Shown: positions 1 through 5,790, numbered from the stretch's first letter. The stretch is 6,500 bases of DNA from an uncultured Oscillospiraceae bacterium (GCA_900550315.1 URRK01000095.1:1-6500), one strand, 5' to 3'. Made by a program: numbers and translations. The notes: generated from the sequence alone by a model not told the origin.

Positions 1-26
1 GGACCCGACCCGCCATTAAATTTTAA

Positions 27-34
27 AAAGGGGG
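27..34 (+). promoter_or_regulatory. Shine-Dalgarno site supporting the TTG start of the response regulator
   Basis: AAAGGGGG lies 8 bases before a TTG codon at position 43. The next residues (LRIAVCDD) are exactly where a receiver domain should begin, so the TTG start is well supported even though it is not an ATG. The same GGGGGCGCT string follows in front of the kinase gene. Confidence 0.75.
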
Positions 35-42
35 CGCTTTGG

Positions 43-786
43 TTGCTGCGTATTGCCGTTTGTGACGACAGCCTGCAATTTTTACAGGCTGCGGCAGCAC
101 ATATTAAAGCTTGGGCCGAAAAACGAAATATGCCAATTGATCTGCTGACCTGCAGTAACGGGGACGAGCTGCTGCGCCTGAACGCCGCCGACCGGCTGGA
201 TATTGTTTTTTTAGATATTATTATGCCGCTGTTAAACGGCATGGAAACGGCGCGCGAGCTGCGGCAGGAGGACAAGGCCGTGCGGATTATTTTTTTAACC
301 TCCTCCCCCGAATTTGCGCTGGACTCTTACAGCGTAAAGGCACAGGGCTATCTGCTAAAGCCGGTAACGCCCGAAAAGCTTTTTGAAACGCTGGACGACT
401 GCGCCCAGTTTTTAGCCAAGGAGCCGGAAAATTTGGTGCTGAAAACCCCTTTTGGCTACCAAAAGCTTTATTTCCACAACCTGGAATTTGCCGAGGCGCA
501 AAACAAACGGGTAATCTTTTATTTAAGCGACGGCGGGCAGGTGCAGTCTATGGATCCGCTTTATTTTTTTGAGGACCGGCTGACCCGCGAAAACGGCTTT
601 TTTAAGTGCCACCGCAGCTATTTGGTTTACCTGCCAAATGTTGACCATTTTAATAGCACGCAAATTGTTACCAAAGCGGGGCGCAGCGTGCCGATTGCCC
701 GGGGCTTTGCCAAGCCGTTTAAAGAGGCTTACTTTGCCTTAATGTTTGAGGAACAGGGGGGCGCTTATGCTGCTGAACGTTCTTAG
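43..786 (+). CDS. LytTR-family response regulator (AgrA/LytR-like)
   Basis: This is a 247-residue cytoplasmic transcription regulator of a two-component system. Residues 1-125 form a receiver domain. The acidic pair is D8/D9, the likely phospho-acceptor is D58 (VFLDIIMP), the switch threonine is T86 (FLTSS) and the conserved lysine is K106 (LLKP). Residues 130-235 form a LytTR DNA-binding domain, seen in KCHRSYLV (about 188-195) and VPIARGFAKPF (about 216-226). Family knowledge: LytTR regulators bind direct repeats upstream of targets such as quorum-sensing, bacteriocin or cell-surface genes when phosphorylated. The gene starts with TTG behind a good ribosome binding site and overlaps the downstream kinase by 20 bases, so the two are almost certainly co-translated partners. 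Length is normal for the family. The targets are unknown, and the operon promoter lies upstream of the window. Confidence 0.95.
   Translation: MLRIAVCDDSLQFLQAAAAHIKAWAEKRNMPIDLLTCSNGDELLRLNAADRLDIVFLDIIMPLLNGMETARELRQEDKAVRIIFLTSSPEFALDSYSVKAQGYLLKPVTPEKLFETLDDCAQFLAKEPENLVLKTPFGYQKLYFHNLEFAEAQNKRVIFYLSDGGQVQSMDPLYFFEDRLTRENGFFKCHRSYLVYLPNVDHFNSTQIVTKAGRSVPIARGFAKPFKEAYFALMFEEQGGAYAAERS
755..761 (+). promoter_or_regulatory. Shine-Dalgarno site that sets the kinase start at 767
   Basis: AGGGGGG sits 5 bases before the ATG at 767. An earlier in-frame TTG at 746 would add seven residues, but this G-run would then lie inside the coding sequence and the TTG has no comparable site. The ATG at 767 is therefore preferred. 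The site lies inside the 3' end of the response regulator, which implies translational coupling. Confidence 0.75.
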
Positions 787-2035
787 CTTTTTGCACAACG
801 CCACAACCCTGTTGTTTGGCGTTTACATTTCGGCCGCCTTTTTGGGCGTTAAAATGAACCGTAAAAACATTTTTTCCCTGCTAAGCTTTTCGTTGGCCGT
901 TGGCGGCGTTTACCTGCTTTCTTACTTATTATTCGGCGTTAGCGGAACCGAAAAGCTTTACCCCCTTATTATTCACCTGCCGCTTACCGCGTTTTTAAGC
1001 CTTTGGTTTAAGTACCGCCCGGCGCTTTCGGCGCTTTCGGTGCTAACGGCCTACCTTTGCTGCCAAATTAGCAACTGGGCCGGGCTGGCCGCGCTAAACC
1101 TTACCGGCGCGCAGTGGGTTTATTACAGTGTGCGCATTGCGGTAACGGTAGCGGTTTTTTTGTTTTTAATTCGCTTTGTTTCAAACGCTGCCGCCGCTTT
1201 GCTGCAAAAGCCTACAAAGTCGCTGCTAATTTTAGGGCTAATGCCGTTTGTTTATTATTTGTTTGATTACACCACCGGCGTTTACACCTCCCTGTTATAT
1301 TCGGGGTTAGAGGCGGTAGTTGAGTTTTTAGGGTTTATGCTTTGCATTTTTTACCTGCTGTTTATTTTTTTGTACTTTAAACAGTACGAGGAAAAGCAGG
1401 AGGCCGAGCAGCAAAACCGCTTAATGGAGCTAAAACGCAAGCAATACGAAAAAGAGCTGGCCGCCATTCGCCGTGCCGAGCGGGAAATTTCGATTTTGCG
1501 GCACGATATGCGCCATTTTTTATTAAACATTTTAGTTTTTATTCAAAACGGCGAGCCGCAAAAGGCCGAGGAATACATTAACGCTATTATTGCCGCAACC
1601 GACAAGACTGCTACCAGAAAATTTTGCAAAAACGAAATTGTGAACATGATACTTTCCTCCCACGAGGAGGAAATGAAAAAAGCCGAAATTCAGTTTACGC
1701 ACAACATTGAACTGCCGGAGCAGCTGCCTTTTTCGGATGTTGATATTACGGCTATACTCTCCAACGGGTTAGAAAATGCCATTAAGGCCGTAACGCCGCT
1801 GCCGACGGAGCAGCGCTTAATGCATTTAGAGCTTAGAATGAACGGGGAAAAGCTGCTGCTTTCGCTGAAAAACCGGTTTGCCGAGCGCCCCCGTTTGGTA
1901 GACGGCCTGCCAAAAGCCTACCTACCGGGGCACGGGCTTGGCACCCAAAGTATTCGCTACATGGCCGAAAAACTAAACGGCAACTGCCGGTTTAGCGTAA
2001 AAGACGATTGGTTTATTTTGCAGGTGATTTTGTAA
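767..2035 (+). CDS. AgrC-like sensor histidine kinase (GHKL ATPase, HATPase_c_5 type)
   Basis: This is a 422-residue membrane sensor kinase, the likely partner of the preceding LytTR regulator. Residues 1 to about 203 are strongly hydrophobic and contain about six membrane segments, as in AgrC-type peptide or signal sensors. Residues about 204-240 are a charged, Glu/Lys/Gln-rich linker likely to be coiled coil. The phospho-acceptor region reads LRHDMRHFLLN, with H246 the probable phosphorylated histidine by analogy to the RHDxxN pattern of AgrC. The ATP-binding domain has an N box at about 331-341 (LSNGLENAIKA, N333/N337) and a G box at about 388-393 (GHGLGT). Expected reaction: ATP-dependent autophosphorylation, then transfer to D58 of the regulator. 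No sensor domain other than the membrane bundle is visible, so the ligand cannot be assigned. No agrB/agrD-type genes are seen, although anything left of position 1 is hidden. The start at 767 was chosen over 746 because of the ribosome binding site. Confidence 0.92.
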   Translation: MLLNVLSFLHNATTLLFGVYISAAFLGVKMNRKNIFSLLSFSLAVGGVYLLSYLLFGVSGTEKLYPLIIHLPLTAFLSLWFKYRPALSALSVLTAYLCCQISNWAGLAALNLTGAQWVYYSVRIAVTVAVFLFLIRFVSNAAAALLQKPTKSLLILGLMPFVYYLFDYTTGVYTSLLYSGLEAVVEFLGFMLCIFYLLFIFLYFKQYEEKQEAEQQNRLMELKRKQYEKELAAIRRAEREISILRHDMRHFLLNILVFIQNGEPQKAEEYINAIIAATDKTATRKFCKNEIVNMILSSHEEEMKKAEIQFTHNIELPEQLPFSDVDITAILSNGLENAIKAVTPLPTEQRLMHLELRMNGEKLLLSLKNRFAERPRLVDGLPKAYLPGHGLGTQSIRYMAEKLNGNCRFSVKDDWFILQVIL

Positions 2036-2106
2036 ATGAAACGGCAACGCCTTTATTCTTATTAAAAAATTTTGTTTTGGTTGCGATTTGTTTGCCCAAA
2101 CGCAGC

Positions 2107-2152
2107 GCACCGGCACCAAAAGGTTTTTGGCCTTTTGGCGCCGGTGCTTTTT
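2107..2152 (+). terminator. Strong Rho-independent terminator of the two-component operon
   Basis: A 17-base left arm (2107-2123) and right arm (2131-2147) pair across a 7-base loop, followed by TTTTT at 2148-2152. The stem has a GC-rich base (GCACCGG/CCGGTGC) and one A-C mismatch on the plus strand. It lies about 70 bases after the kinase stop codon, so it most likely ends that transcript. On the minus strand the same stem is fully paired with one G-U pair but lacks a following T-run, so action in that direction is less likely. Confidence 0.85.
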
Positions 2153-2306
2153 AAATTTAAACTTTATTTTAAGTTAAATTTTAAGCGGAAAGGTTCAAAG
2201 CGCAAAAATAGCTTAAAATTTTGCGCCCTTTTGCCAGCGCCGGCTAAAGCTTTTGCACCGATGCTTAATTTTGCGCGCAAGCAGGCGGCGGTGCCCAAAG
2301 CTTTGG
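2153..2306. other. Convergent intergenic stretch, AT-rich with short repeats, no gene seen
   Basis: With 2036-2106 and the terminator, this makes a 271-base gap between convergent genes. I see no credible coding sequence: possible plus-strand reading frames run through the terminator and into the opposing GNAT-like gene, and have no ribosome binding site. The stretch holds two near-identical copies of GCTTAA(AA)TTTTGCGC at 2211-2226 and 2263-2276, a weak hairpin at 2200-2226, and the 12-base palindrome CCAAAGCTTTGG at 2295-2306 directly after the stop codon of the minus-strand gene. Confidence 0.6.
2200..2226 (-). terminator. Weak candidate terminator for the rluB/GNAT unit
   Basis: GCGCAAAAAT at 2200-2209 pairs with ATTTTGCGC at 2218-2226 around an 8-base loop, with one bulged base. 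On the minus strand it is followed only by TTT, so it is a poor intrinsic terminator. It lies about 80 bases after the GNAT-like stop and is the best candidate I can find for this side. Confidence 0.3.
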
Positions 2307-2708
2307 CTACTGCCCCTGCCCTGTTTTTTCAGCCGATTGATTACAGTGGCAGCAGCCGCTGTACAAATTGTTTAGCTTTAGGCGCTTTTCGGCCTTGTTT
2401 TGCAAAAAATTAATTTTTTCTAACAGCGGCTCTAAAGCCGGATTGCTGTAATAGGCGGCGGTGGCACCGTGCTGGCAGGCAACGTGCAGCGCCGAGCGCA
2501 AAAGCCCGTCGGCCAGCATGGCGTCGCCCACCGGGGCAACCACCTGCACGGTGGCGGTAGTTTCGCTTAGCTCAAAAAGGCAATAGCCCAAGCACTGCTG
2601 CCCCAGCATTGCCCGAACCAGTTTGGAAGAACCGGTAACCTTTAAACCGTGCTTAGCGTAAAAGGCGGCAACCGTTTGGGGCTCGTTACACACTAAAACC
2701 TCTAACAT
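2307..2708 (-). CDS. Small GNAT-like (acetyltransferase-fold) protein of unknown substrate
   Basis: This is a 133-residue protein whose sequence resembles a minimal GNAT fold. A short N-terminal helix region (PQTVAAFYAKHGLKV) is followed by strands around GYCLFEL (about 41-47) and TATVQVVAP (51-59). A helix (DGLLRSALHVACQHGA, about 67-82) comes next, then the pattern AYYSNPALEPLLEKINFLQ (about 85-103), typical of the GNAT C-terminal half. It is shorter than most acetyltransferases (140-180), and the acetyl-CoA loop (Q/RxxGxG/A) is not clear, so enzymatic activity is uncertain. The C-terminus carries a Cys/His cluster, GCCHC, at about 118-122, and then a polar tail. The start is an ATG with a strong GGAGGGGGC site, and it overlaps the 3' end of rluB by 7 bases, so the two are probably co-translated. 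The family call is by pattern recognition only; substrate and role are unknown. Confidence 0.6.
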   Translation of the reverse strand: MLEVLVCNEPQTVAAFYAKHGLKVTGSSKLVRAMLGQQCLGYCLFELSETTATVQVVAPVGDAMLADGLLRSALHVACQHGATAAYYSNPALEPLLEKINFLQNKAEKRLKLNNLYSGCCHCNQSAEKTGQGQ

Positions 2709-3451
2709 TCTGCCCCCTCCTGATTGCTGACGCTAACATTGGTTAGCCGCTGCAGCTCGCGCTCGTTTAGCTCGCGCCATTTGCCCTGCGGCAGCATACC
2801 TAATTTTACCCCGGCAATTTCTACCCGCTTTAGGCGCATAACCTCTAAATTCACGGCCTCGCACATTCGGCGAATTTGCCGGTTGCGCCCCTCGCTAATA
2901 ATAAAGCACAGCACGGTGCGGTCGGGCTTGGCGTCAATGGTGTGTACATCGCAAGGCAGGGTTTTTCGGCCGTCCAGCTCAATGCCGGTGCAAAGCTGCT
3001 CAATTTGGGCGGCGCTGACTTTACCGCGCACGGTAACGCGGTAGGTTTTGTTTACATGGCGGGAGGGGTGCGAAAGCTTGTTGGCAAATTCGCCGTCGTT
3101 GGTTAAAAAAATTAAGCCCTCCGAATCCTTATCTAACCGGCCAACCGGATAAAGGCGAACATTTTCTAAATCTACCAGATCGGTAACGCATTTGCGGCCT
3201 AATTCATCGCTGGTGGTTGTAACAAAACCGCGCGGCTTGTGCAGCATAAGGTAAACTTTATTTTCGGTTCTAACAATGCGCTTGCCGGCTACCACAATCT
3301 TATCGCGCACCGGGTCTACCTTATCGCCAAGCTTTGCCGGCCGACCGTTTACCTTAACCCGTCCGGCCTCAATCATCTCCTCAGATTTTCGGCGGGAGGC
3401 CACGCCGTTTTCGGCCATAAACTTTTGCAGCCGTATTTTATATTCTTTCAT
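2702..3451 (-). CDS. rluB: 23S rRNA pseudouridine synthase, RluB/RsuA family
   Basis: This is a 249-residue enzyme that isomerises uridine to pseudouridine in ribosomal RNA; the RluB group acts on 23S rRNA near helix 80/the peptidyl-transferase centre. Residues about 6-60 form an S4 RNA-binding domain (RLQKFMAENGVASRRKSEEMI). The catalytic domain follows, with motif GRLDKDSEGLIFLTNDG at 104-120 and the catalytic aspartate at D107. The conserved KTYRV motif is at about 135-139 and the C-terminal signature EGRNRQIRRM at about 187-196. Length and motif order are normal for RluB; RsuA (16S) or RluE/RluF are less likely given the clostridial context, but position specificity is not proven. The ATG at 3451 has an AGGGGAAG site 4 bases upstream. 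The gene overlaps the downstream GNAT-like gene. In Bacillus subtilis rluB sits in the same neighbourhood as scpAB and dacB. Confidence 0.93.
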   Translation of the reverse strand: MKEYKIRLQKFMAENGVASRRKSEEMIEAGRVKVNGRPAKLGDKVDPVRDKIVVAGKRIVRTENKVYLMLHKPRGFVTTTSDELGRKCVTDLVDLENVRLYPVGRLDKDSEGLIFLTNDGEFANKLSHPSRHVNKTYRVTVRGKVSAAQIEQLCTGIELDGRKTLPCDVHTIDAKPDRTVLCFIISEGRNRQIRRMCEAVNLEVMRLKRVEIAGVKLGMLPQGKWRELNERELQRLTNVSVSNQEGAEC

Positions 3452-3498
3452 TTTACTTCCCCTGTTTTGGTTAAAAATATTTTAGTTACAAAAAATTT

Positions 3499-3527
3499 AT
3501 TATAAAGCCCTGCCAAAGGGCTTTGTT
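3499..3527 (-). promoter_or_regulatory. Candidate promoter for rluB
   Basis: A perfect TATAAT -10 box lies on the minus strand at 3499-3504, about 48 bases before the rluB start. At 17-base spacing the -35 position reads AACAAA (3522-3527), a poor match to TTGACA. The -10 box adjoins the terminator hairpin of the upstream gene, so the spacer is formed by that hairpin. Plausible but unproven. Confidence 0.35.
3504..3524 (-). terminator. Hairpin after the carboxypeptidase gene, probable terminator
   Basis: AGGGCTTT and AAAGCCCT form a perfect 8-base stem with a 5-base loop, starting 7 bases after the carboxypeptidase stop codon. On the minus strand it runs into TTTATAATAAATTTTTT, an interrupted T-rich tail. 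It could end the upstream transcript or leave partial read-through into rluB. Confidence 0.6.
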
Positions 3528-3531
3528 TATT

Positions 3532-4662
3532 TTACCACTGCCGCAGCAAAAGCAAAAAGCTTTGCCAAAAGCCAAATAAACGCTTTTTCTGTTCAACTTT
3601 GGGGGCAACATCCCCCGCTGCTACCAGCAGCTGCCGGTCAATAACCCGGCCGCCGTACCAGTACTCTACCAAACCAACCGCCTCTCCCGCCGAGGTGGGC
3701 GCGTACAAAAAACGCGGCAGCAGCGCCCGTTGGGTAACCGCCTTAGTGTTGTTGCAGGCCAGCGTAAAGGTAACCGGCTCGCTTTTTAACGCAACGGCAT
3801 CGCACTCGGCCCCAATTACCGCAACTGTTGGCGGCAGGGTGGCTTCGGTTAGGGTTACGCTGCAGCTGTTTTCAAACCCGTAATCCAGCAGCGCGGCATG
3901 GTCCTGCCAATCGTTCGGGTCGTTCAGCGTTACGGCTATTAGGCGTTTACCGTCCCGCTCGGCGGCGGTAACCAGGCAGCGCCCGGCCTTTTTGGTAAAC
4001 CCGGTTTTAACCCCAATTAAGCCGGAGTAGCTTTGCAGCAGCTTATTGTGGTTGGTTAAGGTGTGGCGTACCGGCGGGTTGCCAAAGCTTAGCGTAACGC
4101 TTTTGGTAGCGCAAACCTCAGCAAAAAGGTTATTTTGCAGCGCTTCGGCGGTTAGCAGAGCTAAATCGTAGGCGGTGGTGTAATGGGCGTCACCATCTAA
4201 GCCCGAAGGTGTTTGGAACGAGGTGTTTTTTAGCCCCAGCGCTTTGGCCCGCAAATTCATTTGCCGTACAAAGCTTTGCACACTGCCCGCAATGGCAATG
4301 GCGGCGGTGTTGGCGGCGTCGTTACCCGAGGCCAGCAGCAGGCCGTATAATAGGTCCCGGTAGGAAATAACATCCCCCGGCCGCAGACCCATGGAGGAGC
4401 CCTCTACCGCAATCATTTTTTCGGTTACGGTAACGGTTTTGGCAACATCGGGCTGTTCGGCTAAAAGCAGCCCTGTCATTATTTTTGTGGTGCTGGCCAT
4501 TGGCAGCCTTTTTTGCGCGTTGCTTTGCAGCAAAACATCGCCCGTGTCGGCGCAAAGCACCACGGCGGCGGCCGCCGAGGTAGAAACGGCCCGAGCCGGC
4601 AAGCAGCAAACCAACAAACAAACAGCCGGCACTAAGCCGGCCAAATAACGCCAAAGCTTCAT
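3532..4662 (-). CDS. D-alanyl-D-alanine carboxypeptidase, PBP5/DacF-DacB type (peptidase S11)
   Basis: This is a 376-residue low-molecular-weight penicillin-binding protein that removes the terminal D-Ala from peptidoglycan pentapeptides outside the membrane, which limits cross-linking. A Sec signal peptide spans about 1-25, with probable cleavage after ARA. All three serine-penicillin-binding motifs are present: S57-T-T-K60 (MASTTKIMTG), S112-G-N114 (LLASGNDAA) and K219-T-G (GVKTGFTKKAG). Residues about 270-355 match the beta-rich C-terminal domain of PBP5-like enzymes. The last 16 or so residues (RLFGFWQSFLLLLRQW) form a hydrophobic/amphipathic segment suited to membrane anchoring. The ATG at 4662 is chosen because GGGGGC lies 8 bases upstream and the signal peptide begins there; an upstream in-frame TTG at 4677 lacks a site. 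Between gerW and rluB the gene corresponds to the dacB position of Bacillus, but sequence alone does not separate DacB, DacF and DacA, so no symbol is given. A cortex role is inferred from context. Confidence 0.94.
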   Translation of the reverse strand: MKLWRYLAGLVPAVCLLVCCLPARAVSTSAAAAVVLCADTGDVLLQSNAQKRLPMASTTKIMTGLLLAEQPDVAKTVTVTEKMIAVEGSSMGLRPGDVISYRDLLYGLLLASGNDAANTAAIAIAGSVQSFVRQMNLRAKALGLKNTSFQTPSGLDGDAHYTTAYDLALLTAEALQNNLFAEVCATKSVTLSFGNPPVRHTLTNHNKLLQSYSGLIGVKTGFTKKAGRCLVTAAERDGKRLIAVTLNDPNDWQDHAALLDYGFENSCSVTLTEATLPPTVAVIGAECDAVALKSEPVTFTLACNNTKAVTQRALLPRFLYAPTSAGEAVGLVEYWYGGRVIDRQLLVAAGDVAPKVEQKKRLFGFWQSFLLLLRQW

Positions 4663-4668
4663 TCCACA

Positions 4669-4675
4669 CGCCCCC
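4669..4675 (-). promoter_or_regulatory. Shine-Dalgarno site that sets the carboxypeptidase start
   Basis: GGGGGCG on the minus strand ends a few bases before the ATG at 4662. It would lie inside the reading frame if the in-frame TTG at 4677 were used, so it favours the ATG and a clean Sec signal peptide. Confidence 0.65.
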
Positions 4676-4692
4676 AATAAAGTAAATTTAAC

Positions 4693-4721
4693 AGTATAAT
4701 ACTATTAAAGGGGGCGCTAAA
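4693..4721 (-). promoter_or_regulatory. Candidate promoter for the carboxypeptidase gene
   Basis: On the minus strand TTTAGC (4716-4721) and TATACT (4693-4698) are separated by 17 bases: 3 of 6 and 5 of 6 matches to the vegetative consensus. The implied leader is about 25 bases. The -10 lies in the near-palindrome AGTATAATACT, so a TATAAT is also readable on the plus strand at 4695-4700, but no gene with a ribosome binding site follows there. I see no clear match to a sporulation sigma factor. Confidence 0.4.
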
Positions 4722-4731
4722 ACATACCTAA

Positions 4732-4754
4732 TTAACCGGCAATAAGCCGGCTAA
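4732..4754 (-). terminator. Hairpin just after gerW, possible weak terminator or mRNA-stabilising stem
   Basis: TTAGCCGGC and GCCGGTTAA (minus-strand sense) form a 9-base stem with one G-U pair and a TTATT loop, 4 bases after the gerW stop codon. No T-run follows, so termination would be inefficient; it could instead protect the 3' end of the scpAB-gerW message. Confidence 0.4.
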
Positions 4755-4758
4755 AATG

Positions 4759-5178
4759 TTATTCTGCCGTTGGCTCGGCACTATTTTTGGGCTCGGCGCT
4801 ATTGGCCTTGCTGCGGCCAAAAAGCTCTTTTAGCCGCTCTACGGTGTCGGGCAGCAGATCCATTAACTGAGCCATGGCACCATTCGAGGGCGGATCCTGC
4901 ATGGAAAGCAGGTCTACCCTGTCCCCGTTTACTACAATAAAGCCCATAGGCGTTACCGTGGCGCCGGCACCGCCGCCCCCAACAAAGGATTGCGAGCTGC
5001 CGGCCTTGCTTTTACAATCGGTTCCGCCGCTGGCAAAGCCAAACGAAAGCTTAGAAACCGGAATAACCACCACATTATCCGCCGTTACCGGCTGGCCAAT
5101 AATGGTATCGGCCGAAACCATGGTGCGAATATTTTCCATGGTGGTTTGCATAATTTCAGAAATGTTTTGTTCGCTCAT
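4759..5178 (-). CDS. gerW: GerW/YtfJ family spore protein
   Basis: This is a 139-residue protein of the GerW (YtfJ, Spore_YtfJ) family, found in endospore formers and needed for normal spore properties or germination in Bacillus. Recognisable parts are the N-terminal helix with IMQTTMENIRTM (about 9-20), TIIGQPV (25-31), the core VVVIPVSKLSFGFASGG (36-52), the Gly-rich segment FVGGGGAGATVTPMGFIVV (65-83) and GDRVDLLSM (85-93). The C-terminal tail (about 120-139) is polar and contains a duplicated NSAEP. No signal peptide or membrane segment is seen. Length is normal for the family. The ATG at 5178 has AAAGGG about 8 bases upstream. The gene follows scpB by 29 bases, so it is likely in the same transcript. 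Its biochemical function is not known; its presence argues that this organism or its ancestor forms spores. Confidence 0.92.
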   Translation of the reverse strand: MSEQNISEIMQTTMENIRTMVSADTIIGQPVTADNVVVIPVSKLSFGFASGGTDCKSKAGSSQSFVGGGGAGATVTPMGFIVVNGDRVDLLSMQDPPSNGAMAQLMDLLPDTVERLKELFGRSKANSAEPKNSAEPTAE

Positions 5179-5208
5179 TTAAAGCACCCTTTCTGTTTAA
5201 TGTTCGGT

Positions 5209-5790
5209 TTAATTATTTTCGGCTTGCGCCTGTTCCTCTATTACATCGTCCATGGTAAGCTGCTCGGCGCCGCCTTCCAGCTCCTGCGGCAGTTCGGGCA
5301 GGTCTTTTAAGCTGCTAAGCGAAAAGGCCCGCAAAAAGGTTGCCGTTGTGCCGTACAAAAGGGGGCGACCCGGCAGCTCTAAACGCCCTTTTTCGGTAAT
5401 TAGGTCTTTTTCTACCAGGGTGCTGATAACGCCGGAGCAATCTACCCCGCGCACCTGCTCTACAAACGCTTTGGTTACGGGCTGGTTGTAAGCAATTACC
5501 GCCAGCACCTCCAACGCGGCCTGCGAAAGGGGCGTTTTGCGGCGAATATCAAACGCTTTTTTTACATACTCGGCGTACTCCTTACGGCTGGCAAGCTGAT
5601 AGCAATCGGCCAGGCGCAGCAGTTGAATTCCGCTGCCCTTTTCGGCCAATTTATTTTGCAGCAGGGTGGCCACCTTGCTTAAGGTTTCGTCGTCAATTTC
5701 AAAAATCTCGCACAGGCGGGTGGCCTCTACCGGCTCGCCGCCGGCAAACAGCACCGCCTCCAGCGCGGCGGTTAATTCGTTAATCTTCAC
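5209..5790 (-). CDS. scpB: Segregation and condensation protein B (ScpB)
   Basis: This is a 193-residue winged-helix (kite) protein that dimerises and binds the ScpA central linker to complete the SMC-ScpAB condensin-like complex on the nucleoid. Two winged-helix domains are expected; the family signatures are LEAVLFAGGEPV (about 10-21), PLSQAALEVLAVIAYNQPVTK (about 87-107), VRGVDCSGVISTLVEKDLI (about 113-131) and GRPLLYGTTATFLRAFSLSSLKDLPELP (about 141-168). The C-terminus is an acidic tail (DDVIEEQAQAE), as is common. The start is GTG at 5790, preceded by AAGGAGC about 10 bases upstream and overlapping the scpA stop by 11 bases, which indicates translational coupling and balanced subunit synthesis. 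Length is typical (180-200). Confidence 0.96.
   Translation of the reverse strand: MKINELTAALEAVLFAGGEPVEATRLCEIFEIDDETLSKVATLLQNKLAEKGSGIQLLRLADCYQLASRKEYAEYVKKAFDIRRKTPLSQAALEVLAVIAYNQPVTKAFVEQVRGVDCSGVISTLVEKDLITEKGRLELPGRPLLYGTTATFLRAFSLSSLKDLPELPQELEGGAEQLTMDDVIEEQAQAENN

Noticed and set aside
1..42. Possible tail of an upstream gene (a frame ending at TAA 17-19 or at TAA 24-26)
   Set aside because: Only five to eight codons are visible, two frames are equally possible, and nothing identifies a product.
746..766. TTG start at 746 for the kinase
   Set aside because: The strong G-run at 755-761 fits the ATG at 767, which also begins directly with the hydrophobic sensor region.
2072..2413. 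A 113-codon plus-strand frame in the convergent intergenic region
   Set aside because: It runs through the terminator hairpin and the 3' end of the opposing GNAT-like gene, lacks a ribosome binding site, and its composition (many K, F, A, P) resembles translated AT-rich non-coding DNA.
4322..4669. A 115-codon minus-strand frame inside the carboxypeptidase gene
   Set aside because: It overlaps the signal peptide and SxxK region of a clearly real gene in another frame and shows no domain or ribosome site.
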